Shown here: positions 25,390 through 33,347 of the stretch, piece after piece
How the letters are laid out: the number at the start of each line of letters is the position of its first letter
Numbering within the stretch: position 1 is the first letter of the stretch
Source: Dyadobacter frigoris
Lineage (GTDB): Bacteria > Bacteroidota > Bacteroidia > Cytophagales > Spirosomataceae
Length of the DNA stretch: 64,000 bases
Reading direction: 5' to 3'
Assembly (NCBI RefSeq): GCF_005280585.1
Contig: NZ_SZVO01000011.1
Span: 124,391-188,390 of the forward strand
The notes under the pieces: model-generated
What the model was told of the DNA's origin: nothing
Seen by the model: the letters and a program-made list of their open reading frames with translations, nothing else
The model's database searches: none
Program-made: the position numbers and the translations under genes

Positions 25390-26589
25390 ATGATTCACCG
25401 CATTATCTATTGGTTCCGCAACGACCTTAGACTTCATGACAACGAAGCCTTTTTTTCTGCCACACAAATTGCACAGGAAGTTGTTCCGGTTTATGTTTTT
25501 GACCCGCGTCAGTTTGAAAAAACAAAATTCGGTTTCCGTCGTGCAGGAGCATTAAGAGCTCAGTTTTTGTTAGAATCCGTCCTGGATTTAAGAAACCGGC
25601 TGCGTGAAAAAGGTGGAGATTTATTAATCCGCGTTGGCGAACCGGAAAAGATCGTAGCACAACTGGCAGAAGAGTATAACGCCCAATATATCTATACGAG
25701 CAAGGAAATTGCGCCTGATGAAACCAGTGTTGAAACTTCGTTAAGTAAAAATATCAAAGTGATGAACGTTGATATCAAACTTTTCTGGATGACAACGCTT
25801 GGAAGCGCGGTTGACCTGCCATTTTCTATTGCAAAATTACCTTTCGATTTTCCGGAGTTTTATGAAAAAATGAAGCCTGGACTTAAAGTGAAAACCGTAT
25901 TCCCGGAACCTGAACATATTAATTTACCGCAGGGCTACGAAGCTGGTTTAATTCCATCCTTACCGATGCTTTCAATAGATCCTTTTGAAATTGATGCCGA
26001 GAAAAAATCGTCAGGATCTTTACAAAAGGGAGGAGAAACGATCGGATTAACAAAACTGGAACAGTTTATTGAAGAAAATATCAAAGCAGGTAAAGCACTT
26101 ACTTCGGCAGAACCTATTGTAGATTATGAATTATCAACCTGGCTTTCCCTCGGTTGTTTGTCCCCAAGATATATTTATTCAATACTTCTTCCCTATTTGT
26201 CAGAAAATGAGGATGCGAAAGTCATTGTCAGAGATCTTTTAAAAAGGGATTTTTCAAACTGGACATTACTTCGTCATGGTTCAAGGCTTTTCAAACCAGG
26301 CGGAATAAAACATGAAATCAATAAACGCTGGCTTAATGAGCTTCCATTGTTTGAAAAATGGATGAATGCTGAAACTGAAAATGACGCTGTGAATACGGCC
26401 GTTACCAAACTTATCACAACAGGATATCTGACAACTACCGAAAGAGTGCTCGCAGCAGATTATCTGACCAACGAACTTGGTATAAACTGGACCTGGGGAG
26501 CTATGTTTTTTGAAAGTTACCTGATTGATTATAACGTTTCAGGAAACTGGGTAAGGTGGAATACGATCGCCGGCGTAGGCAGTATTTAA
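25390..26589 (+). CDS. DASH-type photolyase/cryptochrome, divergent and short at the C-terminus
   Basis: Flavoprotein of the photolyase/cryptochrome family. The N-terminal half (residues 1-~135) is the antenna-binding Rossmann domain, beginning with IYWFRNDLRLHDNEAF. The C-terminal FAD domain shows STWLSLGCLSPRYIYS (about 249-264) and ends in LIDYNVSGNWVRWNTIAGVG, whose wording is of the DASH subfamily. Two oddities: the usually conserved GxTGxPxVDAxMRxL...GxMxNRxR stretch is degenerate (here TGYLTTTERVLAADYL), and the protein stops right after AGVGSI, lacking the ~35 C-terminal residues (FNPxxQxxxYD...WLPEL) of relatives. It may repair DNA, sense light or be decaying; the sequence does not decide. 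Confidence 0.8.
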   Translation: MIHRIIYWFRNDLRLHDNEAFFSATQIAQEVVPVYVFDPRQFEKTKFGFRRAGALRAQFLLESVLDLRNRLREKGGDLLIRVGEPEKIVAQLAEEYNAQYIYTSKEIAPDETSVETSLSKNIKVMNVDIKLFWMTTLGSAVDLPFSIAKLPFDFPEFYEKMKPGLKVKTVFPEPEHINLPQGYEAGLIPSLPMLSIDPFEIDAEKKSSGSLQKGGETIGLTKLEQFIEENIKAGKALTSAEPIVDYELSTWLSLGCLSPRYIYSILLPYLSENEDAKVIVRDLLKRDFSNWTLLRHGSRLFKPGGIKHEINKRWLNELPLFEKWMNAETENDAVNTAVTKLITTGYLTTTERVLAADYLTNELGINWTWGAMFFESYLIDYNVSGNWVRWNTIAGVGSI

Positions 26590-26661
26590 TCCTGTCATCA
26601 CGGTTGGTGGCGCTATATAATGCCTCGTTGCCGATTGTGTAGTTTTTCTTAAAGATTTTGC

Positions 26662-26669
26662 TAGCTTTG
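26662..26669 (+). promoter_or_regulatory. Possible -7 element ahead of lemA
   Basis: TAGCTTTG matches TAnnTTTG 43 bases before the lemA start. No TTTG lies at the expected -33 distance, so support is partial. Confidence 0.3.
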
Positions 26670-26712
26670 GCCAACTTTGGACCAAATCATTAACTCTAAA
26701 TCAAATATTACA

Positions 26713-27294
26713 ATGTCAAAAGGACTTATCGCAGTTGTTGTCATTCTCCTGATTTTCGGATTTGTTGGATGTGGCAAATATAATGGCCTGGTAGGCAAAG
26801 ATGAAGTTGTGAAAGAATCATGGGCAAAAGTCGAAAGCCAGTACCAACGCCGCGCAGACCTTATTCCAAACTTAGTGAGTACGGTAAAAGGTGCAGCAGA
26901 TTTTGAAAAAAGCACTCTAACTGCGGTTATTGAAGCCCGTGCAAAAGCAACTTCAACAACCATCAATGCAGACCAGCTTACTCCTGAAAATATCACTAAA
27001 TTTCAAGGTGCACAAGATCAGTTAAGCGGCGCTTTATCCCGCCTTTTAGTATCGGTTGAAAAATATCCTGACCTGAAAGCAAACCAGAACTTTTTGGAAC
27101 TTCAGGCACAATTGGAAGGAACTGAAAACCGTATCGCCGTAGCCCGTAACGATTTCAACACGGTAGTAAAAGATTACAACCAGGAAGTACGTACTTTCCC
27201 TACTAATCTTTTCGCAGGTATTTTCGGATTCGCTCAAAAAGGTTACTTCACAGCCGCAGCCGGCTCTGAAAAAGCACCATCAGTACAATTTTAA
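26713..27294 (+). CDS. lemA: LemA family protein
   Basis: A 193-aa protein with a single N-terminal hydrophobic segment (residues 4-20, ending GFVGCGK, possibly a lipobox) and a helical LemA domain. Family hallmarks are visible: VKESWAKVESQYQRRADLIPNLV near the start, then ENRIAVARNDFN and YNQEVRTFPTNLFA. The ATG at 26713 is chosen because it begins the signal/membrane segment; the frame is open 12 codons further upstream. LemA proteins are membrane-anchored with unknown biochemical role; linkage with TPM-domain genes, as here, is widespread. Confidence 0.9.
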   Translation: MSKGLIAVVVILLIFGFVGCGKYNGLVGKDEVVKESWAKVESQYQRRADLIPNLVSTVKGAADFEKSTLTAVIEARAKATSTTINADQLTPENITKFQGAQDQLSGALSRLLVSVEKYPDLKANQNFLELQAQLEGTENRIAVARNDFNTVVKDYNQEVRTFPTNLFAGIFGFAQKGYFTAAAGSEKAPSVQF

Positions 27295-27297
27295 TAA

Positions 27298-27338
27298 GAA
27301 AGTTGGGTTTCGGAAGCTTTTCCTCAAACCCAACTTTC
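27298..27338 (+). other. Thirteen-bp hairpin between lemA and the first TPM gene
   Basis: GAAAGTTGGGTTT (27298-27310) and AAACCCAACTTTC (27326-27338) pair perfectly over a 15-nt loop, starting 3 bases after the lemA stop. There is no U-run, so it is better read as a 3'-end stabiliser or attenuator within the operon. Confidence 0.5.
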
Positions 27339-27383
27339 AACTGCCCGGCGGCCCGGTTTCCACTCTTAACTTTCAACTAATCC

Positions 27384-27821
27384 ATGCCTGATTCACTTTT
27401 TTTCTCAGAAGAGGAACAAAAGCAAATTATTGCTGCAATACAGGAAGCTGAAAAACAAACTTCGGGTGAAGTTAAAGTGCATATTGAAAAAAAATGTGAC
27501 GCCGAAGATGTTCTGGAAAGAGCAAAAGAGGTTTTTGGACTTTTGAAAATGTATGCAACAGCGGAACAAAACGGAGTACTTTTTTACCTTGCTTACGAAG
27601 ACCGGAAATTTGCAGTTTTAGGAGATAAAGGAATCAATGAAAAGGTGGAAGCTGATTTTTGGAATAGTACCAAAGACCTGCTGCGCAGTTATTTCTCCCA
27701 AAACAAATATACGGAAGGACTTTGCGCAGGAATAAAAGAAGCTGGTTTACAATTAAAAATTCATTTCCCATATCGCTCGGACGATGTTAATGAACTACCT
27801 GACGATATTTCTTTCGGGTAA
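27384..27821 (+). CDS. TPM domain protein, short form
   Basis: The 145-aa protein is a single TPM (YgcG/TLP18.3/Psb32/MOLO-1) domain, with FFSEEEQKQIIAAIQEAEKQ, SGEVKVHIEK and DRKFAVLGDKGINEKV. No signal peptide or transmembrane segment is visible, unlike the longer paralog just downstream. TPM domains occur in photosystem repair phosphatases and in bacterial envelope proteins; activity cannot be inferred here. Nine bases separate it from the next TPM gene. Confidence 0.85.
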   Translation: MPDSLFFSEEEQKQIIAAIQEAEKQTSGEVKVHIEKKCDAEDVLERAKEVFGLLKMYATAEQNGVLFYLAYEDRKFAVLGDKGINEKVEADFWNSTKDLLRSYFSQNKYTEGLCAGIKEAGLQLKIHFPYRSDDVNELPDDISFG

Positions 27822-27830
27822 ATATTTCTT

Positions 27831-28604
27831 ATGAAAAAATACACCATTTTTTCTTTAATGTTTTTACTTATTCTTTGCCGCGTTTCGGCACAGGATATAC
27901 CGGCGAAGCCTAATCCACCTCGTCTGGTCAATGATTTTGCAAAGCAGCTGAACCCAACGGAAATCAGCGCGCTTGAACAAAAACTGGATGCTTACAACGA
28001 TTCTACTTCCTCACAGATTGCCATTGTTGTAATCCCGACAACCGGAGATTATGCCATTGCCGATTATGCCTTAAAGCTGGGAAGAGAATGGGGCGTTGGT
28101 GGCAAGGGGAAAAATAATGGTATCGTCATTCTCTGGGCTTCTACTGACCGGAAAATTTACATAAGTACCGGCTATGGTATGGAAGGTGCCGTACCGGATG
28201 CAATTGCCAAAAGAATAATCACGCAGGTAATCACTCCGGAATTTAAGAATGGAATGTATTACCGGGGATTGGATAAAGGTGTAGATATGTTGATAAAATA
28301 TGCCACCGGAGAATATAAAGCCGATCCAAAAGATAATGAAGACGGCGGCGGAATTTCTCCTATGCTTATTTTCGTCATTGTGTTTATTGTTATCCTTATT
28401 ATTATTTCCCGTAACAAAGGCGGTGGCGGTGGTGGTTTCCGTAGCATGGGTGGTGGCCCTATTTTCTTTCCTTATACCACGCATTCCAGCGGCGGAAGCT
28501 CATCAGGAAACTGGGGCGGAGGTTTTGGAGGAGGAGATGGTGGTGGTTTCGGCGGATTTGGCGGTGGAAGTTTTGGCGGAGGCGGAGCAGGCGGAGATTA
28601 CTAA
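27831..28604 (+). CDS. TPM domain membrane protein with Gly-rich tail
   Basis: A 257-aa protein: signal peptide (residues 1-20, ending VSAQD), TPM domain (~30-160, VNDFAKQLNPTEISALEQKL and YISTGYGMEGAVPDA), one transmembrane helix (~181-195, MLIFVIVFIVILIII), and a C-terminal tail of Gly/Ser-rich repeats ending GGGGAGGDY. The topology is a periplasmic TPM domain with a cytoplasmic Gly-rich tail, a common YgcG-type layout. It is the last gene of the lemA-TPM-TPM unit, which ends in a terminator. Confidence 0.88.
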   Translation: MKKYTIFSLMFLLILCRVSAQDIPAKPNPPRLVNDFAKQLNPTEISALEQKLDAYNDSTSSQIAIVVIPTTGDYAIADYALKLGREWGVGGKGKNNGIVILWASTDRKIYISTGYGMEGAVPDAIAKRIITQVITPEFKNGMYYRGLDKGVDMLIKYATGEYKADPKDNEDGGGISPMLIFVIVFIVILIIISRNKGGGGGGFRSMGGGPIFFPYTTHSSGGSSSGNWGGGFGGGDGGGFGGFGGGSFGGGGAGGDY

Positions 28605-28675
28605 CTGCGGAATTATTCGCCAGTTTTTACTGAAAATAATATCCCGTTTTAATTAAACGGACTAAAATAAAAAGG

Positions 28676-28716
28676 AAACCCGTTCAAAGTCATATACTTC
28701 GGACGGGTTTTTTCTT
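28676..28716 (+). terminator. Terminator of the lemA-TPM unit
   Basis: AAACCCGTTC (28676-28685) pairs with GGACGGGTTT (28701-28710) through one G-U pair; a T-rich run (TTTTTTCTTTT) follows from 28708. Confidence 0.75.
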
Positions 28717-28805
28717 TTACCAAAATAAATAAGCCAGAACGTATATGCTGGCACAATTATTTGATAGAACATTTACAAGAATAAGTTTAACCTAAATTAA
28801 ATGTT

Positions 28806-29714
28806 ATGGAGAATAAGAATAATACGGGCCTTGTTATTGGCTTAATCATTATGACCGTTGTCGCTGCCGTGTTCGGATATTTGTATTATCAGGAACGTAA
28901 CATCACAACAAAACAGGAAGCAGATTTAGAAGTTCGTGTCAATGAACTTGCTATGAACGAGATCAAACTCGATTCCATTTCAAAACAACTTGACGCAAAA
29001 ATTGTTGAAGTACAAGGGCTTGGCGGAAACATTGAAGAACTTCAAAAAGCCAAGGCGGATCTTCAAAAAGATCGTGCAGCATTACGTAAAGGCACAATTA
29101 CGTTAGGAAATAAAATTAAAGAATACGAAACTTTCCTTACTAAAAAGGATGAAGAAATTGCTCAGTTGAGAGAGGAAAACCAGCAATTGATCAGTAAGAC
29201 AGAAACATTAACTCAGGAAAAAGCTGATTTGGAAACGAGTAAAAAAGCTGTTTCAGATTCGCTTTCCGGTGTTGTAACAAAAAATGCAGAGCTTGAATCC
29301 AAGGTTACAATGGCTGCTGCTTTGCGGGCGCGTAACGTCAAGGTCTATGCGATTTCATCCAAAGGAAAAGTTCGTGAAGGTGAAAACGTAAAAGCAAAAC
29401 GAATTGATAAAATCAGAGTTGATTTTATTCTTGAAAAAAATGCGTTGACTCAGGCAGATAACAAAAAAGTCTATCTGCGTGTTATTGACCCAACGGGTGC
29501 TACAATTTCTGACGACGCAACCGGTTCCGGAAAGTTCGAGTATAACGGACAGGAACAAGGTTACACGATCAGCCAGGATGTAATGTACAGCAATAATAAT
29601 CAGGATGTAAGCATTTTGTATGATAGAAATGCTGCTTTCAAATCCGGAACGTATACGATAGAATTGTATTCCGAAGGATTTCAGATTGGACAAGGATCGT
29701 TTTCTGTGAAGTAA
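28806..29714 (+). CDS. Membrane-anchored coiled-coil protein of unknown function
   Basis: I do not recognise this 302-aa protein as a named family. Residues ~8-27 form one transmembrane helix (GLVIGLIIMTVVAAVFGYLY). Residues ~30-170 are a long coiled coil rich in Lys, Glu, Leu and Gln. Residues ~180-302 look like a compact beta domain (VYLRVIDPTGATI, YDRNAAFKSGTYTIELYSEG) resembling an immunoglobulin-like fold. The likely topology is an inner-membrane anchor with a periplasmic rod and a terminal binding domain. It is a single-gene unit between two terminators. Confidence 0.75.
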   Translation: MENKNNTGLVIGLIIMTVVAAVFGYLYYQERNITTKQEADLEVRVNELAMNEIKLDSISKQLDAKIVEVQGLGGNIEELQKAKADLQKDRAALRKGTITLGNKIKEYETFLTKKDEEIAQLREENQQLISKTETLTQEKADLETSKKAVSDSLSGVVTKNAELESKVTMAAALRARNVKVYAISSKGKVREGENVKAKRIDKIRVDFILEKNALTQADNKKVYLRVIDPTGATISDDATGSGKFEYNGQEQGYTISQDVMYSNNNQDVSILYDRNAAFKSGTYTIELYSEGFQIGQGSFSVK

Positions 29715-29730
29715 ATAACAAGTAGTGCCA

Positions 29731-29774
29731 GAAGCCGGAGGATATGGATCAAAAACCATATTCTCCGGCTTTTC
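29731..29774 (+). terminator. Terminator after the coiled-coil gene
   Basis: A long stem pairs AGCCGGAGGATATGG (29733-29747) with CCATATTCTCCGGCT (29756-29770), with one G-T pair, followed by TTTTC. Confidence 0.75.
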
Positions 29775-29954
29775 TATGGTCGGAAAAATAAATGTGACCA
29801 GCAATGGGTTTATCTGATTACAGCTGTTATTTAAAAAGACTGAAATGATTGCTCAAACAAATAAATATTTAAAATTTGGTCATAATTCCTATCTTGCGCT
29901 ATTAAAACCACCCGGCAAGAGCGTATTGCCAAATAAAATACTTCTATTCTCTTT

Positions 29955-31445
29955 ATGACTTCGACTCTATCACAGAAGCACCCTCGCGGTCTTTATGTTC
30001 TTTTCTTTGCCGAAATGTGGGAGCGTTTCAGCTTCTACGGTATGCGGGCCATTCTTCTGCTCTTCCTTTTGGATAATGTCAGAGGAGGCATGGGGCTTGA
30101 AGCAGCAGAAGCTGCCGCTGTGTACGGATTATATACTTCATCTGTTTATTTGTTAACACTTCCCGGAGGTTGGCTTGCCGACAATATCCTTGGACAAAAG
30201 AAAGCGATCTGGTATGGCGGGATCGTCATCATGCTCGGTCATATTATTCTGGCAATTCCCGGCGGGACAAGCGTCTTCTTCATTGGATTGATTACTGTGG
30301 CTATCGGAACAGGATTGTTGAAAGCTAATATCAGTTCGATTGTTGGGGAACTATATCCGGAAGGCGGGGCAAGACGCGATGCAGCTTTCTCCATTTTTTA
30401 CATGGGAATTAACCTGGGTTCGGTATTAGGAATTACCATTGTAGGCTTTCTTGGTCAGAAAATCAACTGGCATATGGGATTTGGTGCTGCGGCCGTCGGT
30501 ATGTTTCTTGGTTTGACTGTATTCAGATATGGAAGCAAAAAATATCTGCAAGGCTTTGGCGAAGTGCCAGCCGCTAAAATAAGTACACCTGAATCCGTTG
30601 CTAAATCCGGCTCGGAGAAAAAACTTGGGTATGGACTGGTTGCAATGTTAGTATTATTTCTATCAGCATTGCAATTAAAGGGATACATTGACATGACCAC
30701 CGCTCAGGGTCTTGCACAAGGAGCAGGTATTATCATCGTAACGGTTTCTTTGTTTTACTTCATTTACATCCTCGTTGCGGGAGGGTTAGATCCAGTTGAA
30801 AGAAAAAGAATTTATGTATTGATCGTTTTCTTCCTTGCCGCAGCCATATTCTGGTCAGGATTTGAGCAAGCGGGTTCTTCCCTGCAAATTTTCGCAGAAC
30901 GTTATACGCAGCGTACTTTTGGCGGTTGGCAAATGCCTTCGAGCTGGTTCCAGAATTTCAACGGAACATTTATCCTGATTTTTGCCCCGGTTATGGCAAG
31001 TCTGTGGATCTATCTTTCAGCAAAAGGAATAAATCCTGCTACACCTATCAAGTTTGCAATCGCATTATTATTGGTTGGAACCGGATTCTTTTTCATGGAA
31101 ATGGCATCCAAAATTGCCGTTACAGGACGATTGGCCTCTCCACTATTTTTAACATTTACTTATTTAGTTCACACGATCGGCGAACTTTGCCTGAGTCCTG
31201 TTGGATTAAGTTCTTATACAAAATTGGCCCCAAAACGTTACGTCAGCCAGTTAATGGGAATATGGTTTGTAGCCGCTTCCTTAGGAAACCTGATCGCCGG
31301 ATTATTTGCGGGTGGTTTTGACGAAGAAAATTTACAGCAAATGCCAGCACTTTTCCATCAGGTAACTTTATTCTCTGTTGGATTTGGATTGCTGCTTTTG
31401 TTATTCTGGAAACCGGTAAAAAAGTGGATGGGTGGAATTCAGTAG
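29955..31445 (+). CDS. POT family proton-coupled oligopeptide transporter
   Basis: The 496-aa inner-membrane protein has about 12-14 transmembrane helices. The family motif for proton coupling and peptide binding is at the N-terminus (FFAEMWERFSFYGMRAILLL, i.e. ExxERFxYYG-type), followed by GGWLADNILGQKKAIWYGG and a second signature near FYMGINLGS. It imports di- and tripeptides. The neighbouring M28 and M13 peptidases could supply such peptides, but they are separate units. Confidence 0.92.
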   Translation: MTSTLSQKHPRGLYVLFFAEMWERFSFYGMRAILLLFLLDNVRGGMGLEAAEAAAVYGLYTSSVYLLTLPGGWLADNILGQKKAIWYGGIVIMLGHIILAIPGGTSVFFIGLITVAIGTGLLKANISSIVGELYPEGGARRDAAFSIFYMGINLGSVLGITIVGFLGQKINWHMGFGAAAVGMFLGLTVFRYGSKKYLQGFGEVPAAKISTPESVAKSGSEKKLGYGLVAMLVLFLSALQLKGYIDMTTAQGLAQGAGIIIVTVSLFYFIYILVAGGLDPVERKRIYVLIVFFLAAAIFWSGFEQAGSSLQIFAERYTQRTFGGWQMPSSWFQNFNGTFILIFAPVMASLWIYLSAKGINPATPIKFAIALLLVGTGFFFMEMASKIAVTGRLASPLFLTFTYLVHTIGELCLSPVGLSSYTKLAPKRYVSQLMGIWFVAASLGNLIAGLFAGGFDEENLQQMPALFHQVTLFSVGFGLLLLLFWKPVKKWMGGIQ

Positions 31446-31486
31446 TTAGCGGTTAGCAAGAAATATTTACAGGCAATCAGAAGTTC

Positions 31487-31527
31487 CCAAAGGCGTCAAC
31501 TTTTAAAAGTTGACGCCTTTGGTTTTT
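31487..31527. terminator. Terminator between the convergent transporter and M28 peptidase genes
   Basis: A perfect 18-bp inverted repeat (31487-31504 with 31505-31522) with no loop of its own, followed by five Ts on the plus strand. It clearly serves the transporter; on the other strand no U-run follows, so its action there is less sure. Confidence 0.8.
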
Positions 31528-31534
31528 AACAATA

Positions 31535-33184
31535 TCATTTCCCCATCGACTTATCTCGGATCGCTTTAAATTCCGAACCTTTTTTCCAACCTGGAAAAGT
31601 AACTTCGTTACTCAAACTATACCCGACATTGAACAGTAATTGCATGTCTTCAATAATTCCTGAAATATCCCAGGAGGATGAATATTCGTCAGCAGGTGAA
31701 TGGTATCGGTTGTCATTGTAATCCTTTTTCTGCGCTTCCCCCCATGCCTCTCCATGCTCCACAGATACCGATCCGTTTTCAATATACAAAGCAGGAATTC
31801 CCACTTTTGCAAAATTGAAATGATCAGAACGGAAATACCAGCCGCCCGACGGATCCGGCTCCCCACGTGTTGTGCGTCCTTGTCGTGCGGCAGCTTCATC
31901 TGCATAATCATCCAGATCGGATTGTCCTTTTCCCACCAGGATAATATCCTTCATTTTGCCAAAGGGCTGCAAAACATCCATATTGATATCTGCCACTGTT
32001 TTGTTAACTGGATAAACCGGATGTGACGTATAATACTCTGAACCCAGCAGACCTTGCTCTTCCGCTGTAACAGATAAAAATAAAATCGATCTGGATGGTT
32101 TTTTATTCAGCTTGGTAAAGGCACTGGCAATTTCCAGTAAAGCCGCGGTTCCGGAAGCATTATCCGCTGCACCGTTATAAATAGAATCTCCCTTGATCGC
32201 TTCACCTTTTCCAAAATGATCCCAATGCGCTGAATAAATAATGTATTCGTCTTTGCGATCGGTTCCCGGTAATAGCGCGAGAACATTATTCGAAGTTGAT
32301 TTCTTGATCTTGTTATTAATCACAAGTGAAGTTTTGAGATTTAGCGTAACTGGTTTGAATCCTTTTTTCCCTGCCTCAATCAGCAAACTATCCGAAACTC
32401 CCGCCAGTTGAAATAATTTCTTCGCAGATTCTGAAGTAATCCAGCCTTCCATATTGGCTCTCGACATATTATTATCTTCCGAATCCAGATACAATTTAGA
32501 TTTTGACCAACCACTTCTCACCACTGCCCAGCCATAACTCGCCGGTTTGGTATCATGGATAATTAATACGCCCGCTGCACCCTGGCGCGCTGCTTCTTCA
32601 AACTTATAAGTCCAGCGGCCGTAATAGGTCATCGTTTTGCCTTTGAACAAAGTACTATCAACAAAACCCGGATCATTGACCATAACTACGACCGTTTTCC
32701 CTTTTACATCTAATCCCTCATAGTCATTCCAGCCATATTCAGGTGCTACAATTCCGTAACCCGCAAAAATTAAATCCGAGTTTTCAACCTTAACCTGATC
32801 CTGTACACGTCGGGAAGCGGCAACAAAATCATCCAGATATTTGAGCGTTACATTTCCTTTTTTATTTTTTATAACAAGAGATCCGGAAGGTTTTGACATA
32901 ATATCAACCATCGGCACTTTTTGAAAAAAACTATTACCATTACCAGGTTTAAGTCCAAGTTTTTCAAACTCTGTTTTCAAATATTGAATCGTTTTTTCTT
33001 CACCCTTTGAGAATGGCTTTCTGCCTTCCAGCGAATCAGAAGCCAAAACAGCGATTTGTTGTGAAAAAACTTTGCCGTCAATCGGCGACAATGGTACATC
33101 CCTTTCTGATTTTTCGGATTTTTTACATCCGGTTAATATTAAGCTTAGGAGCGCAAAAAAGAAAAAGAAATCTCTTATTTTCAT
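31535..33184 (-). CDS. M28 family zinc peptidase, lipoprotein
   Basis: The 549-aa product has a lipoprotein signal (LILTGCKK, Cys20), then a PA domain (~130-260, GYGIVAPEYGWNDYEG, the usual substrate-lid insert) and an M28 catalytic domain from about 290. Zinc ligands and catalytic residues are visible: His/Asp in YSAHWDHFG, Asp in NGAADNASGTAALLE, and Glu-Glu in VTAEEQGLLGSEYY. Such enzymes are aminopeptidases of the envelope or exterior. It is divergent from the M13 gene. Confidence 0.92.
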   Translation of the reverse strand: MKIRDFFFFFALLSLILTGCKKSEKSERDVPLSPIDGKVFSQQIAVLASDSLEGRKPFSKGEEKTIQYLKTEFEKLGLKPGNGNSFFQKVPMVDIMSKPSGSLVIKNKKGNVTLKYLDDFVAASRRVQDQVKVENSDLIFAGYGIVAPEYGWNDYEGLDVKGKTVVVMVNDPGFVDSTLFKGKTMTYYGRWTYKFEEAARQGAAGVLIIHDTKPASYGWAVVRSGWSKSKLYLDSEDNNMSRANMEGWITSESAKKLFQLAGVSDSLLIEAGKKGFKPVTLNLKTSLVINNKIKKSTSNNVLALLPGTDRKDEYIIYSAHWDHFGKGEAIKGDSIYNGAADNASGTAALLEIASAFTKLNKKPSRSILFLSVTAEEQGLLGSEYYTSHPVYPVNKTVADINMDVLQPFGKMKDIILVGKGQSDLDDYADEAAARQGRTTRGEPDPSGGWYFRSDHFNFAKVGIPALYIENGSVSVEHGEAWGEAQKKDYNDNRYHSPADEYSSSWDISGIIEDMQLLFNVGYSLSNEVTFPGWKKGSEFKAIRDKSMGK

Positions 33185-33347
33185 AATCGTAAAGCGGTAA
33201 GGTTGATAATGTGCCCTGTTTCAAACAACAATATTCTGTATTTCTGTAAAACGATAAAGATAACCGATCATCATTATGTTCGTTAACTTATTTGACTTAA
33301 TAATTACATTTGTTTACACAGCATATTTAACACCAAATTTATTATAT

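Noticed and set aside
26590..26640. Continuation of the DASH protein by a frameshift (FNPV in another frame)
   Set aside because: Only four residues resemble the expected tail, and the stretch between AGVG and FNPV is missing, so a simple frameshift does not restore the protein. Kept only as a hint of deletion.
28071..28656. Frames overlapping the second TPM gene
   Set aside because: They mirror its low-complexity Gly-rich coding sequence; the TPM frame has clear domains.
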